64,000 nt of DNA from Conchocele bisecta (taxonomy: Eukaryota; Mollusca; Bivalvia; Lucinida; Thyasiridae). Shown here one piece after another: positions 54,401-59,519 of this stretch. Each line of letters opens with the position of its first letter. The first letter of the stretch is position 1. The stretch covers positions 72,951,912 through 73,015,911 of the forward strand of contig CM055265.1 in assembly GCA_029237695.1 (NCBI GenBank), read 5' to 3'. The notes under the pieces were generated by a model. That model saw only the letters and a program-made list of their open reading frames with translations, was not told the DNA's origin and made no database searches. Position numbers and translations under genes: made by a program.

Positions 54401-57400
54401 ACCGTGTTTCACGGCACATACGCACTGTGTTGACGGGATAAGCTGGAGTTTTATCCCATCAACACAGTGAGTGCGTATGTGCCGTGAAACATTTTTGATA
54501 TCCAGTCAATACAATTTTTGCATTTTACAGCCATTTTACAGCCATTTGTACGTGTTGACGGATAAATAGAATAGTAGGTTAGTGCCGTGAATGAGAAAAA
54601 ATATCTGGCGCAGCACGTAAATGGGATGTGCTCGGCAGAGCCTCGCCCATCCCGTTTCCTGAGCCTTGCCAGATATTTTTTCCCTTTCACTGCACTAACC
54701 TACTATTCTCTATAACTTTTCCATTATAATTTCTGTAGCGGTCTCATTTATATATTTATTACACTCTTATTTGCACGTGTTACGGTGCGATAGAAAACCC
54801 ATAATCAACTCCTTGCAAATAATACACAGTGAAGAGAACACACGTATTCATGCTCACAGCACAATTCATTGATTATAATCTCTAAAATGTACTAATGTGC
54901 CTATAATATATCCGCCTTGGATAATAAATATGATGTTGCATCGTACATGTTTGAATAGTGGAAATAATACACTCATGTCCGTCCGCGTCTGCGCAAGCAA
55001 CTCGTTCGCTATGCTCACCTGTTGCTTACGCGGAAGCTGGCGCACACTTGTGTATTATGTTCCGCTATTCAAAATGCACAATGGAATGTCCTCTATGTAT
55101 TGCACTGGTATGTTCTGAGTTATAATGCATTGTCTTATTAAACTGTGAAAGGCCATTTTTAAGGAGCTTATCCTTGATGTTTAGTTGTTTAGGGATAGAT
55201 CCACAATACGCATATAGAGAATCTTTCTTGAGCGATGATCTTCCGACCTAAAATGACATTAGCTGTTGATTGGCCATTAAACACCATTAAATAAAGTTTA
55301 CAAGGTTTAAAAGAAACGATGCTAACAGCCTTATGAAACCAGTCAACAAGTACAAATACAATTAAAGAAACATTACATTAAATCAACGCAAATTTTAAGT
55401 TATATTTATTGCATAAGCACAGCATCATACATTGATTATATTATTTATTGCATAAGCACGAAACCATTCATTGAAATATGGATTGTCTCACCCTATCATG
55501 CTAATACAGAGGTGATGGAATTGGGAACCAATCTGCTCCAAGAAGCCATGGTCGCCAGTCTGGTTCCCGGCGACACAAGCAGTGGTGGCAGTGTCGTGTG
55601 GAACACCCAGGCTTGGCCCAGGTCAGAGGTCATCTGCATGGAAATGGAGCCAATGCAAGAAACACAAAAGACTATGTGTCAGACTGACACTGAAGGAAAC
55701 GTATTATGTAAGCAAAACGTTCATTTATTGTCGCGCCCACTTGCGGACAGCACGATATATTTGGCACATTGGTGTACGTGCGTCCGGGTTCAAGTTTTTG
55801 GTTAAAGTTTCCGGTTTAAGTTTTTCGGTATACTGTCAAAACCTCGGCGGGCGCAAGATGCGGGCCATGGCCATCTAGTGTTTTTATGCCCCCATCAGGG
55901 CTTGGTGTTGTATCTTCATCTGCCTATATGTCCATCAGTTGGTCTGTGCATCCGTGATACCTAAATGTTTACCTTAAAATGCTTTGACTTGGTTATCTAT
56001 CTTTTACGTAAATGTTCACCTTTTATATTTATGTCCTTTATGGACTTGCTATCTTTTTGCGCTGACCTACATTTTGTGGTGAAACATACACATTACATTG
56101 TACATGCGGTTTTAAGCCCACTTATTCAGTTCATCATAGTTGGTGCCATTTGAAGGAGGCTAAGTTAGGGGAGGGGGGGCCCTGGTGCCCCCAATAATTG
56201 TGTTGGGGATGCCTGGCCCGCTCAATAATTCTGTAATAAAGCACATATTCTCATCCTCAAACTTCAAACTTGCTGAGAATGCAGGTAATGACGTTTCACG
56301 CCTCTTAGATTTAAAAAAATTCAGGGGGAGCATGACCCCGGACCCCCTAGCAACATCGGGCCCATTGGGCCCTCAAGACTGGGCCCTGAGAATGCAGGAA
56401 ATGGTGATTCACGCCTCTTAGATTTCAAAAGTCTACCACTGACTTCATTTTGTGGTGAAACATGCGCAGTATATGAAGAGGTAGGTAGAACTTAGGACTT
56501 AGCCCCTTTTCCTCCACTGGCCCATTCATTTTGTTGTGATACATACCCAGTATATGAGTGTGTATGTTTGTAGGCTATACGGCAGTACCCAGCTGTGGTT
56601 ATACTGCTGTACAACCTATGGAGCCCGCCAAGCCAGTCACCTACAAGGTACACTACCTGTGCTCTACTGCCATCACATGTCATTATTTCTAGTGTCTACG
56701 GATGGGCCACCAATGTTGATGTAATTCAGTATTGGTAAATTTAAAGTATGTCAGCTGATGGCATGAAAGTCTGATGTAGTAAATTATATACTAGTGGCTA
56801 TTTATACGACGGTATACTCGAGGTGTATGATCAGATGGTTACAACAACAACAACAAGTACTGAAACTTCCAGAAGCCTTCCTATTCAAAGTACGTATTCT
56901 TTTATTTTGTCCTTATTATGTAACGGATTTTGATAAAATATGGCGTTTTAAACGTGTCTTGTTAAGCTGCATTTGGTGGTCTCTGGTCTCTGTACTTTGG
57001 CCCAAACTTCTGTCGTTTTTGCAAAGAATCGAGTTCCGTGTCTACTGACACGGAAATCAATTCTTCGCAATAATGACATAAGTATATGCCGAGCTCCCGG
57101 GACTCACCAAATGCAGATCATATAGTGGCTATTTATACGACGATATACTGGAGCTAGATTGTCTATGCGTGTGTCCATCACAATTATAATTTCTTGTATT
57201 TTCTGTTCCCCTTCATTGATGTGACATTCGTGAATTACTCTGTAGCTGATTTCATCAACATTGCAAAGTATACTTATCTTGCTAAGTACACTTTGAGGGA
57301 GAAATTTTCAATTTAAGGATAAATTTATTCATTTTTTATTACTCTGAATTTATTACATTATCACAGCCATTTTGGCTGTGATAATGTAATAAATTCAGTA

Positions 57401-59519
57401 TAATGATACTGCATACTTTTAATCATGAAATATATGCAGTCCTTAGTGCTATATGAAATAATTCATTTCGGGAAAAATAAATGATTACTCCCTCAAAGTA
57501 CACTTTGCTAGATAAGTATGCTTAGCAATTTTTAGATTGTCCTATATCATGCTCTGACAAATCAATGACTCCTGCTCGTGCCTATATCAGGGTCGACGAA
57601 AAATTGGAGAGCCGCAAGAGGGTCAGAGCCCACGCACATATTCCATAAGCCCTATCTTCCTGATATAGCTAGTTATCACATAAAATAAGCTATCTCTATG
57701 TTGTATTCCTGGCGATTTACGTTTTTTTATTTAAGGAATAAATCCATGGGCTGTTGGGTTTACTGGGGTGTAAAATACATATGGTTTGTTTAAAGTCGGA
57801 CTCCTCGCAAACTTTAAACAGACCAAATGTATTGTTCACCACAGTAAACGCAACAGCCCATGGTTTTATACTTTTACACTGCATTTTCTGATAGATTCAA
57901 AAATGTAAATAAACGAATATGGCGTTAAAATTAAGAATAATCTTGTTTTACATCATTTTGTCGCAATTGCTGGAACAGCAACGTTGCCGGTCAATAGCGT
58001 GACGTTATTGACAATGATGATGAACGTCATGTAATCTAATGACGTCAAACGTAACGTGGGGCTAATGTAATGTACTGGGATATAAAGGCAATACGTTGAA
58101 TGGGCGTTTACATTATGAATGTAAGGAGAGTTTAAATATTTAACGTTTGCGACACCTTTGTAACAACTTTTTTTCTTAGATCAATTTTTCATTTTTCACG
58201 CCTATAGCCGATTTCATCAAAATTGCAAAGTATACTTATCTAGCAAAGTATACTTTGAGGGAGTGTTCTTTTATTTTTCCCGAAATGCATTATTTAATAT
58301 AGAACTAACGACTGCATATATTTGAAGATTAGAAGTATGCAGAATTATTATACTGAAGTTATTACATTATCACAGCCAAAATGGCTGTGATAATGTAATA
58401 AATTCAGTATAATAAAAATTAATAAATTTGTCCTTAAATTGAAATTTCTCCCTCAAAGTATACGTTGCTAGATAAGTATACATTGCAATGTTGGTGAAAT
58501 AGGCTACTGGTATGCATAAGGGAAATGTTTAATGGTAAAAATGCATCAGCAAATTTGTGAGTGTATGCTGGCCTATGTACTGTTTACAGGAGGATGGGGC
58601 AAACATAGTGGTGCAGAATGAACACATTGTGGCCCATATTGACAGCCAGGGTCGCGTGAGCAAGCTCTTCCTCGCCTCAGATGGCAGGTAATGTCCGATC
58701 TGTCTGTCCGATACTTTGTGTGCCTGCTTTCTATATAAATAGACCTGGAAATACCGGCGCTAATTTATTGTCACTGGAAACATTCATCGTTTATGTAACT
58801 TTTAGCCGGAAGAAAATAGTGATACTACTTTCTAGATCACTGTTATGTGGTAAATTAAACATAGAATTGAAAATTGGAAGATGTCTTCAAATAAAGTTGT
58901 AGGTATTTGAATTAATCCCCATTTTTGTCGCGCCTGCTTTAGCAGAAGGCGCGACTATAGACGCCGCTTTTTCCGTTGTCGTCCGCGTCGTTGTCCGCGT
59001 CAACAAATGTCAAAAAGTTTGTACAATCTTCGTATACATGTGAGCATTTGGAACACACTCATGCCGCCATTAACCTTGACTTCTTTTACCTTCACATTTT
59101 TGTGGAAACACTTAGCCCTTTTTTGCGTCAAAAAGTTTGTACAAGCTTCTTCATCATGGTATAACTTTAATATGACTTGACGGATGGATTCAATATTTAG
59201 ACACTTGATGTATGTGAGCATTTGGAACACACTCCCTTTTTTGCATCAAAAAGTTTGTACAAGTTTCTTCATCATCGTATGACATTAATATTATGTGAAG
59301 GATTGCTTCAATGTTTGGACACTTGATACATGTCCGAGTCTTCCACCTGTGGATGTCATCTGATATAGTCGCTCACTGTATATGCATATTACACACAAGT
59401 TTGTGTTACAGGAAGAATTTTATCGACAGTCAGCACCCGGCTAACGAGTTTGTGATATTTGACGACATTCCCCTGTACTGGGATGCCTGGGATGTCATGG
59501 ACTACCACCTCGAGACACG
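18378..59519 (+). CDS. MAN2C1: Alpha-mannosidase 2C1 (GH38), 21 coding exons, 3' end outside window
   Basis: This encodes the cytosolic alpha-mannosidase that trims free oligomannose glycans released during ER-associated degradation. Twenty-one exons join in frame to 2,291 coding bases, about 763 residues; the vertebrate protein is about 1,040, so the last quarter lies to the right. Family marks: R-T-T-L-E-R near the start; FGPTWA at about 74; VACNG-like [10 protein letters not shown] in exon 5; HAHMDTAWLW at 259-268 with predicted metal ligands H261 and D263; GGSWVEMDGN with predicted nucleophile D338; [10 protein letters not shown] at 369; HFPPGD in exon 12; [11 protein letters not shown] in exon 15; NQFHDV with predicted metal ligand H584; and [21 protein letters not shown] split over two short stretches in exon 21. 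There is no signal peptide, as expected for a cytosolic enzyme. Assignment rests on recalled family sequence; every exon border has GT and AG. Confidence 0.95.
18479..19995. repeat. MAN2C1 intron 1 content
   Basis: Holds element A (18530-18814, one arm of its central hairpin deleted), a D fragment (about 18826-18900), element E (18905-19166), a satellite stretch (19230-19600), a separate palindrome W (19735-19915) with 'gccatttttgatga' arms, and a SINE tail (19940-19990) at the acceptor. Confidence 0.7.
19940..19995 (+). mobile_element. SINE tail fragment forming the exon 2 acceptor
   Basis: The text 'cttaactgttgctgggatg' followed by 'ttgttcactttcacttttt' matches the SINE 3' end at 5320-5376 and 30450-30500. 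The AG at 19995 follows directly. Confidence 0.75.
19996..20127 (+). CDS. MAN2C1: MAN2C1 exon 2
   Basis: Residues 34-77. It reads [18 protein letters not shown], then [20 protein letters not shown]. Phase selects the acceptor at 19995 over the AG at 19999. The pyrimidine tract is the tail of a SINE. Donor gtaagt. Confidence 0.93.
20128..21085. repeat. MAN2C1 intron 2 content
   Basis: Element C is at about 20148-20395 (ends 'tgtgactggagaaatggggc' and inverse), starting about 20 bases after the donor. A short T inverted repeat lies near 20698-20742. Element R (about 20795-21066, ends 'gctccagataag' and 'cttatctggagct') stops about 20 bases before exon 3. Confidence 0.7.
21086..21209 (+). CDS. 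MAN2C1: MAN2C1 exon 3
   Basis: Residues 78-119, including [16 protein letters not shown] and VWLDGEPRM. The acceptor gatatag has a poor pyrimidine tract and lies about 20 bases after the end of a palindromic element of family R. Donor gtacgc, phase 0. Confidence 0.93.
21210..22854. repeat. MAN2C1 intron 3 content
   Basis: Element A twice, in opposite orientation (21394-21656 and 22526-22822). Between them are a D fragment (about 21690-21775), worn 'aaggtcaag' satellite units (21830-22130 and 22320-22400), and inverted 'ggaaacggtaggaattc' stretches (22140-22210, 22420-22470). Confidence 0.65.
22855..22922 (+). CDS. MAN2C1: MAN2C1 exon 4
   Basis: Residues 120-141, [16 protein letters not shown] and on to TDNRR. 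A family A palindromic element ends about 32 bases upstream of the acceptor (gctacag). Donor gtgagc, phase 2. Confidence 0.9.
22923..24096. repeat. MAN2C1 intron 4 content
   Basis: A short hairpin 'agcctgagctgtagcacag' lies at 23060-23095. Element H is at about 23105-23470 ('ccctaacatttgattggccc', 'tcgcgggaatactggacgag'). A satellite edge is at 23640-23760. Element B (23827-24064) ends 32 bases before exon 5. Bases 23480-23640 show nothing. Confidence 0.65.
23827..24064. mobile_element. Palindromic element B, complete copy
   Basis: The ends are 'ccgtttcactaaactttgta' and its inverse, with the centre 'aggctgcatatgcagcct'. Other copies: 32543-32784, 38607-38854, 46617-46788, 48058-48296, 51936-52178, 63221-63452; halves at 4502 and 62330; a split copy at 24320-27148. 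A 22-bp direct repeat lies at 23805-23826 and 24074-24095. Confidence 0.75.
24097..24274 (+). CDS. MAN2C1: MAN2C1 exon 5
   Basis: Residues 142-201. It reads [17 protein letters not shown], then [10 protein letters not shown] and [23 protein letters not shown] without its spaces broken by introns. Family B palindromic elements lie on both sides, ending 32 bases before it and starting about 45 bases after it. Donor gtgagc, phase 0. Confidence 0.95.
24320..27148. mobile_element. Palindromic element B split by a hAT-type insertion
   Basis: The left part is 24320-24416 and the right part 26989-27148. They rejoin at 'ttcttgtaaa' and 'caattattgg'-like text as in intact copies. The insertion between them is listed separately. 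Confidence 0.75.
24417..26988. mobile_element. Non-autonomous hAT-like element carrying satellite S1
   Basis: It starts TAGTGATGGACCGAT and ends ATACCCAACACTA; the inverse of the end is TAGTGTTGGGTAT. The 8-base sequence GTAAATAA is present on both sides (24409-24416 and 26989-26996). Sub-terminal regions are rich in 'cgatac' inverted repeats. The inside is about 1.9 kb of S1 satellite (24663-26530), bounded by 'tagctcgactattcgaag' and 'gtagtcgagctatgctg'. No transposase frame. Ends and 8-bp duplication are as in the hAT superfamily. Confidence 0.8.
27150..29640. repeat. MAN2C1 intron 5, right part
   Basis: Element A (27364-27618), half of element S (about 27640-27970), element E (27976-28214), element S (about 28275-28585, 'ccataggctgttgcgtttac' and inverse), element C (28769-29034), then 'gtccgtccgtcc' satellite edges (29055-29130, 29260-29580). 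Bases 27150-27360 show nothing recognisable. Confidence 0.65.
29640..29840. mobile_element. Palindromic element, F/Q-like, before exon 6
   Basis: The outer arms 'caccatgtgattttatacc' and 'aaaatcacatggtgtc' enclose the F-type core 'aatcgatttccgtgt'. It ends about 30 bases before the exon 6 acceptor. Confidence 0.65.
29870..29967 (+). CDS. MAN2C1: MAN2C1 exon 6
   Basis: Residues 202-233. It reads [18 protein letters not shown], then [14 protein letters not shown]. Acceptor gaatttcag, donor gtgata, phase 2. A palindromic element ends about 30 bases upstream. Confidence 0.94.
29968..30311. repeat. MAN2C1 intron 6, half elements R and D
   Basis: Half of element R (about 30016-30122, 'ctccagataagctgcgtatt') is joined to half of element D (30123-30251, 'gcatgttgtaaattattcta'). 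Confidence 0.6.
30312..30500 (+). mobile_element. tRNA-derived SINE forming the exon 7 acceptor
   Basis: The head has 'ccaggggttagaacacctga' and 'ggttgtgggttcaaacctcg', tRNA A- and B-box-like. The tail 'gaccgtagctgttgttggg' then 'cccattcacattttcttc' leads straight into the AG at 30507. It is uninterrupted. Confidence 0.82.
30508..30599 (+). CDS. MAN2C1: MAN2C1 exon 7 (first metal-binding motif)
   Basis: Residues 234-264. It ends in [14 protein letters not shown]261 and D263 are the predicted divalent-metal ligands of the GH38 active site. The vertebrate enzyme has HCHID here (from memory). The acceptor (cttctag) follows directly on a SINE tail. Donor gtacag, phase 1. Confidence 0.95.
30673..31046. 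mobile_element. Palindromic element H in intron 7
   Basis: Left 'ccagcacaaaaatatttaca'; right end is an inner palindrome about 'ggacgaaggccggaaggcct'. Other copies: about 23105-23470, 59970-60250, 62730-63097. Confidence 0.7.
31230..31795. repeat. 47-bp minisatellite, about 11 copies
   Basis: Each unit holds 'gttctcagacaaacattagt' and the palindrome 'tatgaaaattttcata'. Units differ at a few fixed places (cactatg or cgctatg; cattccc, cgttcct), giving higher-order pairs. It lies wholly within MAN2C1 intron 7. The remaining 31796-32176 shows nothing I recognise. Confidence 0.9.
32177..32283 (+). CDS. MAN2C1: MAN2C1 exon 8
   Basis: Residues 265-300. It reads [17 protein letters not shown], then [16 protein letters not shown]. 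It completes the HxD-T-A-W-L-W motif begun in exon 7. Acceptor tattttcag, donor gtacac, phase 0. Confidence 0.95.
32284..33473. repeat. MAN2C1 intron 8 content
   Basis: Element C (about 32306-32512), element B (32543-32784), element D (32899-33143, complete with TTAA at both ends) and a shorter D-like hairpin (33290-33405, 'catgagaattgtctccaatt'). Confidence 0.7.
33474..33584 (+). CDS. MAN2C1: MAN2C1 exon 9
   Basis: Residues 301-337. It reads [18 protein letters not shown], then [12 protein letters not shown]. The next residue, first of exon 10, is the predicted catalytic aspartate, so the motif is split by the intron that carries the LINE. Donor gtacgt, phase 0. Confidence 0.95.
33905..35969 (+). 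mobile_element. 5'-truncated LINE retrotransposon in intron 9
   Basis: It encodes the end of a reverse transcriptase and a C-terminal zinc-binding region, and ends in an A-rich tail (35955-35973). The flanking direct repeat 'aaaatttaattcct' lies at 33891-33904 and 35970-35983. The 5' end falls just before the FADD motif, so about half or more of the parent element is missing. The protein pattern (FADD, SGLKLN, GGLKM, CxxC..HLFWEC) is like L1/Tx1-type LINEs; the clade is a guess. Confidence 0.88.
33906..35598 (+). pseudogene. Broken LINE reverse transcriptase
   Basis: The frame runs from before [12 protein letters not shown] (at 33957) to a stop at 34893. It continues in another frame at 34892-35098 ([16 protein letters not shown]) and again at 35140-35598, which holds CDFC and HLFWEC of the zinc-binding knuckle. 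Around 34280-34330 two opposite small shifts restore the frame but scramble about 15 residues. These breaks make it inactive. Confidence 0.85.
36006..36491. repeat. Hairpin, element Q copy and AATC microsatellite before exon 10
   Basis: A near-perfect inverted repeat of about 115 bases is at 36008-36122 ('gtgtctaggcatgattctct' and inverse). Element Q follows (about 36160-36398). An AATC/AACC microsatellite (36419-36491) ends just before the exon 10 acceptor. Bases 33585-33890 before the LINE are worn satellite. Confidence 0.75.
36506..36598 (+). CDS. MAN2C1: MAN2C1 exon 10 (catalytic nucleophile)
   Basis: Residues 338-368, [17 protein letters not shown] and [11 protein letters not shown]338 aligns with the GH38 nucleophile. 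An AATC-type microsatellite ends about 15 bases before the acceptor (gttcag). Donor gtaggc, phase 0. Confidence 0.95.
36599..37795. repeat. MAN2C1 intron 10, left part
   Basis: Half of element R (about 36738-36905), a J fragment (36950-37150) with a SINE-tail-like end near 37160, and element A (37208-37508). Bases 37510-37795 show nothing recognisable. Confidence 0.6.
37798..38005. repeat. 24-bp minisatellite running into the exon 11 acceptor
   Basis: Units read 'gacttgattgtgtttctcca' plus four bases; about eight copies, worn on the left. The last unit changes to 'ttgattgagttacag' and becomes the acceptor at 38011. Open frames on both strands here are artefacts of the 24-base period. Confidence 0.9.
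38012..38128 (+). CDS. MAN2C1: MAN2C1 exon 11
   Basis: Residues 369-407. It reads [17 protein letters not shown], then [18 protein letters not shown], among the best conserved stretches of the family. A 24-bp minisatellite runs into the acceptor (gttacag). Donor gtacgt, phase 0. Confidence 0.96.
38129..39940. repeat. MAN2C1 intron 11 content
   Basis: Element S (38152-38520, starting about 25 bases after the donor), element B (38607-38854), T inverted repeat (about 38958-39000), satellite U (39128-39527, 'cacgcccacttgcggacagc' to 'gacatgcgtaccac'), element R (39587-39883). Confidence 0.7.
39941..40036 (+). CDS. MAN2C1: MAN2C1 exon 12
   Basis: Residues 408-439. It reads [19 protein letters not shown], then [12 protein letters not shown]. 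Acceptor tgtttcag, donor gtatgg, phase 0. A family R element ends about 55 bases upstream. Confidence 0.95.
40037..41171. repeat. MAN2C1 intron 12 content
   Basis: Worn satellite (40260-40460), element D (40567-40816) and a hairpin with 'ttagaattggcggattttgt' arms (40935-41015). Bases 41030-41171 show nothing. Confidence 0.6.
41172..41263 (+). CDS. MAN2C1: MAN2C1 exon 13
   Basis: Residues 440-469. It reads [16 protein letters not shown], then [15 protein letters not shown]. The family usually has G-D-G-G-G-G-P at this place; here the fifth position is Asn. Acceptor attgtag has a weak pyrimidine tract. Donor gtaagt, phase 2. Confidence 0.88.
41264..43950. repeat. MAN2C1 intron 13, left part
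   Basis: Element C (41299-41545), element R (41666-42029), satellite M (42065-42880). Then a tandem array (43015-43800) of about four units with 'tttccgtaaactgtgttg' and 'gataaatataggactatt', and a hairpin at 43843-43908 ('actagtgagccatagaat' and inverse). Confidence 0.75.
43957..44340. repeat. Exact tandem duplication, 194-base offset
   Basis: Bases 43957-44146 recur at 44151-44340 with no difference that I could see. The unit mixes an M-type piece and a 'gtccgtccgtctgtccgcac' edge. Confidence 0.85.
44345..45320. repeat. S2-like and M-type satellite units
   Basis: Two S2-like units lie at 44490-44860 ('aactttaacgctcaggtaaa', 'taatggtcctctaccgccct'). M-type units follow at 44945-45312, ending 'gacaagcgtccatttctag'. 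Confidence 0.7.
45335..46490. mobile_element. Palindromic element interrupted by a TA-flanked element
   Basis: The outer arms are 'attttatcaggtaaca' and 'tgttacctgataaa', with a matching inner pair 'gtgcctgata' and 'tatcaggcat'. The insertion at 45431-46287 separates the halves. Confidence 0.6.
45431..46287. mobile_element. 857-bp non-autonomous TA-flanked element, pogo-like ends
   Basis: It starts CAGTAGAACTTCGATAACT and its right end inverse reads CAATAGAACTTCGATCGCT. TA lies on both sides (45429-45430 and 46288-46289). Sub-terminal 'ctcgaac' motifs repeat many times at both ends. The inside has no transposase. TA targets and CAGTAGAAC ends resemble pogo-type Tc1/mariner elements. Confidence 0.7.
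46590..47100 (+). mobile_element. Nested SINEs and element B in intron 13
   Basis: A SINE head (46594-46611, 'ttgtggcctagaggtt') is cut by element B (about 46617-46788). A second SINE follows (46805-46995, 'ggttagaacacctgacttcc' to 'acattaaacccactcacttt'). The first SINE then resumes at 46996 ('aataccagaggttg'). Confidence 0.65.
47152..47392. mobile_element. Palindromic element C before exon 14
   Basis: Complete copy with both 'tgtgactggagaaatg' ends and an internal palindrome about 'ctgtgcggatgcacag'. It ends about 35 bases before exon 14. Other copies: 20148, 28769, 32306, 41299, 49161 and half at 4757. Confidence 0.75.
47427..47480 (+). CDS. MAN2C1: MAN2C1 exon 14
   Basis: Residues 470-487, a short exon reading [17 protein letters not shown]. 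It fits the spacing between exons 13 and 15 of the family. Acceptor ggttacag, donor gtgagt, phase 2. A family C element ends about 35 bases upstream. Confidence 0.88.
47515..47705 (+). mobile_element. tRNA-derived SINE in intron 14
   Basis: The head has 'gttgtggccgagaggttaga' and 'ggttgtgggttcaaacctcg'; the tail has 'gaccttagctgttgctggga' and 'cattcacttttcc'. It is a useful full-length reference copy that is not at an acceptor. Confidence 0.8.
47775..47961. repeat. Two tandem copies of a 93-base unit
   Basis: The unit 'gaaagcatcaaacatgtttt' to 'caaaagatcagttttt' is present twice with a few differences. Confidence 0.8.
48058..48296. mobile_element. Palindromic element B in intron 14
   Basis: Complete copy with the centre 'ataggctgcatatgcagcct'. 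Confidence 0.75.
48545..49055. repeat. Minisatellite of 'gttagttctcaatgaaa' units
   Basis: Units of about 17-24 bases alternate between 'ctcaatgaaagttagtt' and 'ctcaataatgaaag'. Roughly 25 units fill the middle of intron 14. Confidence 0.9.
49161..49850. repeat. Element C and a G-run bearing palindrome in intron 14
   Basis: Element C is at 49161-49444. A larger inverted repeat spans about 49460-49850 ('gccttctttttatttcgtga' and inverse; 'catcttcacagagagtgaag' at the centre). A run of about 19 G lies at 49545-49563 in the left arm. Confidence 0.8.
49988..50114 (+). CDS. MAN2C1: MAN2C1 exon 15
   Basis: Residues 488-530. It reads [17 protein letters not shown], then [20 protein letters not shown]. 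The frame stays open through the donor (gtatgt at 50115) to 50288 because of a 27-bp intronic repeat. Confidence 0.95.
50150..50265. repeat. 27-bp tandem repeat just after exon 15
   Basis: Four units with 'aggttttgcaaaaggcaggg' begin about 35 bases after the donor. The period is nine codons, so the frame from exon 15 stays open through them to 50288. Confidence 0.85.
50519..50715. mobile_element. 197-bp fold-back element, 8-bp target duplication
   Basis: The ends are CACAGGTGGAAAACTCGG and the inverse CACAGGTTGAAGACTCGG. The flanks are ATTCTATG (50511-50518) and TTTCTATG (50716-50723). It is almost wholly palindromic. A small relative of the 61084-62251 element. Confidence 0.8.
50917..52178. 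repeat. MAN2C1 intron 15, elements A, E, D, B in series
   Basis: Element A (50917-51206), a hairpin (51272-51346, 'gtctagcacaggacagagta'), element E (51355-51584), element D (51626-51878), element B (51936-52178). Bases 50725-50915 show nothing recognisable. Confidence 0.7.
52293..52484 (+). CDS. MAN2C1: MAN2C1 exon 16 (second metal-binding motif)
   Basis: Residues 531-594. It reads [19 protein letters not shown], then [20 protein letters not shown]584 in the FHD motif aligns with the metal-binding histidine of GH38. The middle is proline- and GC-rich, unlike the AT-rich flanks. Acceptor gtcggcag, donor gtaagt, phase 0. Confidence 0.95.
52485..54001. repeat. MAN2C1 intron 16 content
   Basis: A short CACT microsatellite (52530-52550), element F (52763-53184), a D-like hairpin (53464-53653, 'gacgattctcatg') and worn units with 'cgcccaatcaacac' (53690-53960). 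Bases 52550-52760 and 53190-53460 show nothing recognisable. Confidence 0.6.
54002..54032 (+). CDS. MAN2C1: MAN2C1 exon 17 (31-base microexon)
   Basis: Residues 595-604, [10 protein letters not shown]. Only 31 bases long. It is required to keep phase 0 to phase 1 between exons 16 and 18, and aligns with the family segment following the FHD motif. Acceptor gttacag, donor gtgtgt. Confidence 0.8.
54177..54716. repeat. 540-base compound palindrome in intron 17
   Basis: Each half contains its own smaller palindrome ('tagtaggttagtgccgtgaa', 'ggctctgccgagcacatccc'). The halves are inverses of each other about a centre near 54440 ('gacgggataagctggag'). So three hairpins are possible within one. Confidence 0.8.
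54740..55509. repeat. MAN2C1 intron 17, reversed G-type element
   Basis: Bases 54740-55105 are the reverse of the 3125-3610 region ('attacactcttatttgcac', 'gtgtattatgttccgctatt'). A SINE tail remnant lies near 55245-55290. The remaining 55300-55509 is unassigned. Confidence 0.6.
55510..55707 (+). CDS. MAN2C1: MAN2C1 exon 18
   Basis: Residues 605-670. It reads [19 protein letters not shown], then [19 protein letters not shown]. The donor chosen is gtaagc at 55708, because the alternative GT at 55701 breaks phase with exon 19. A satellite element starts within 25 bases of the donor. Confidence 0.9.
55730..56470. repeat. MAN2C1 intron 18 satellites
   Basis: U-type unit (55733-55880, 'gcgcccacttgcggacagca' to 'gcgcaagatgcgg'), then a 'tatgcccccatcagggc' type stretch. 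A doubled phrase 'ttcacgcctcttagattt' lies at about 56295 and 56410. Confidence 0.6.
56574..56647 (+). CDS. MAN2C1: MAN2C1 exon 19
   Basis: Residues 671-695. It reads [20 protein letters not shown], matching the family's V-P-S-M-G-Y region. Acceptor gtttgtag, donor gtacac, phase 0. Confidence 0.88.
56648..58589. repeat. MAN2C1 intron 19, elements F, A, S, A
   Basis: Partial F (56818-57118), element A (57242-57534), element S (57735-58128, 'ccatgggctgttgggtttac' and inverse), element A in reverse (58204-58507). Confidence 0.7.
58590..58687 (+). CDS. MAN2C1: MAN2C1 exon 20
   Basis: Residues 696-727. It reads [18 protein letters not shown], then [13 protein letters not shown]. Acceptor gtttacag, donor gtaatg, phase 2. 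A family A element ends about 80 bases upstream. Confidence 0.92.
58920..59340. repeat. MAN2C1 intron 20, U/M-like satellite units
   Basis: Opens 'gtcgcgcctgctttagcaga' and 'cgtcgtccgcgtcg'. Units contain 'gcatcaaaaagtttgtacaa' and 'atttggaacacactc' two or three times. Confidence 0.65.
59412..59519 (+). CDS. MAN2C1: MAN2C1 exon 21 (last one in window)
   Basis: Residues 728-763. It reads [18 protein letters not shown], then [18 protein letters not shown]. Acceptor gtgttacag, donor gtacgt, phase 2. No continuation was found up to 64000, so the next intron exceeds 4.4 kb. Confidence 0.95.
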
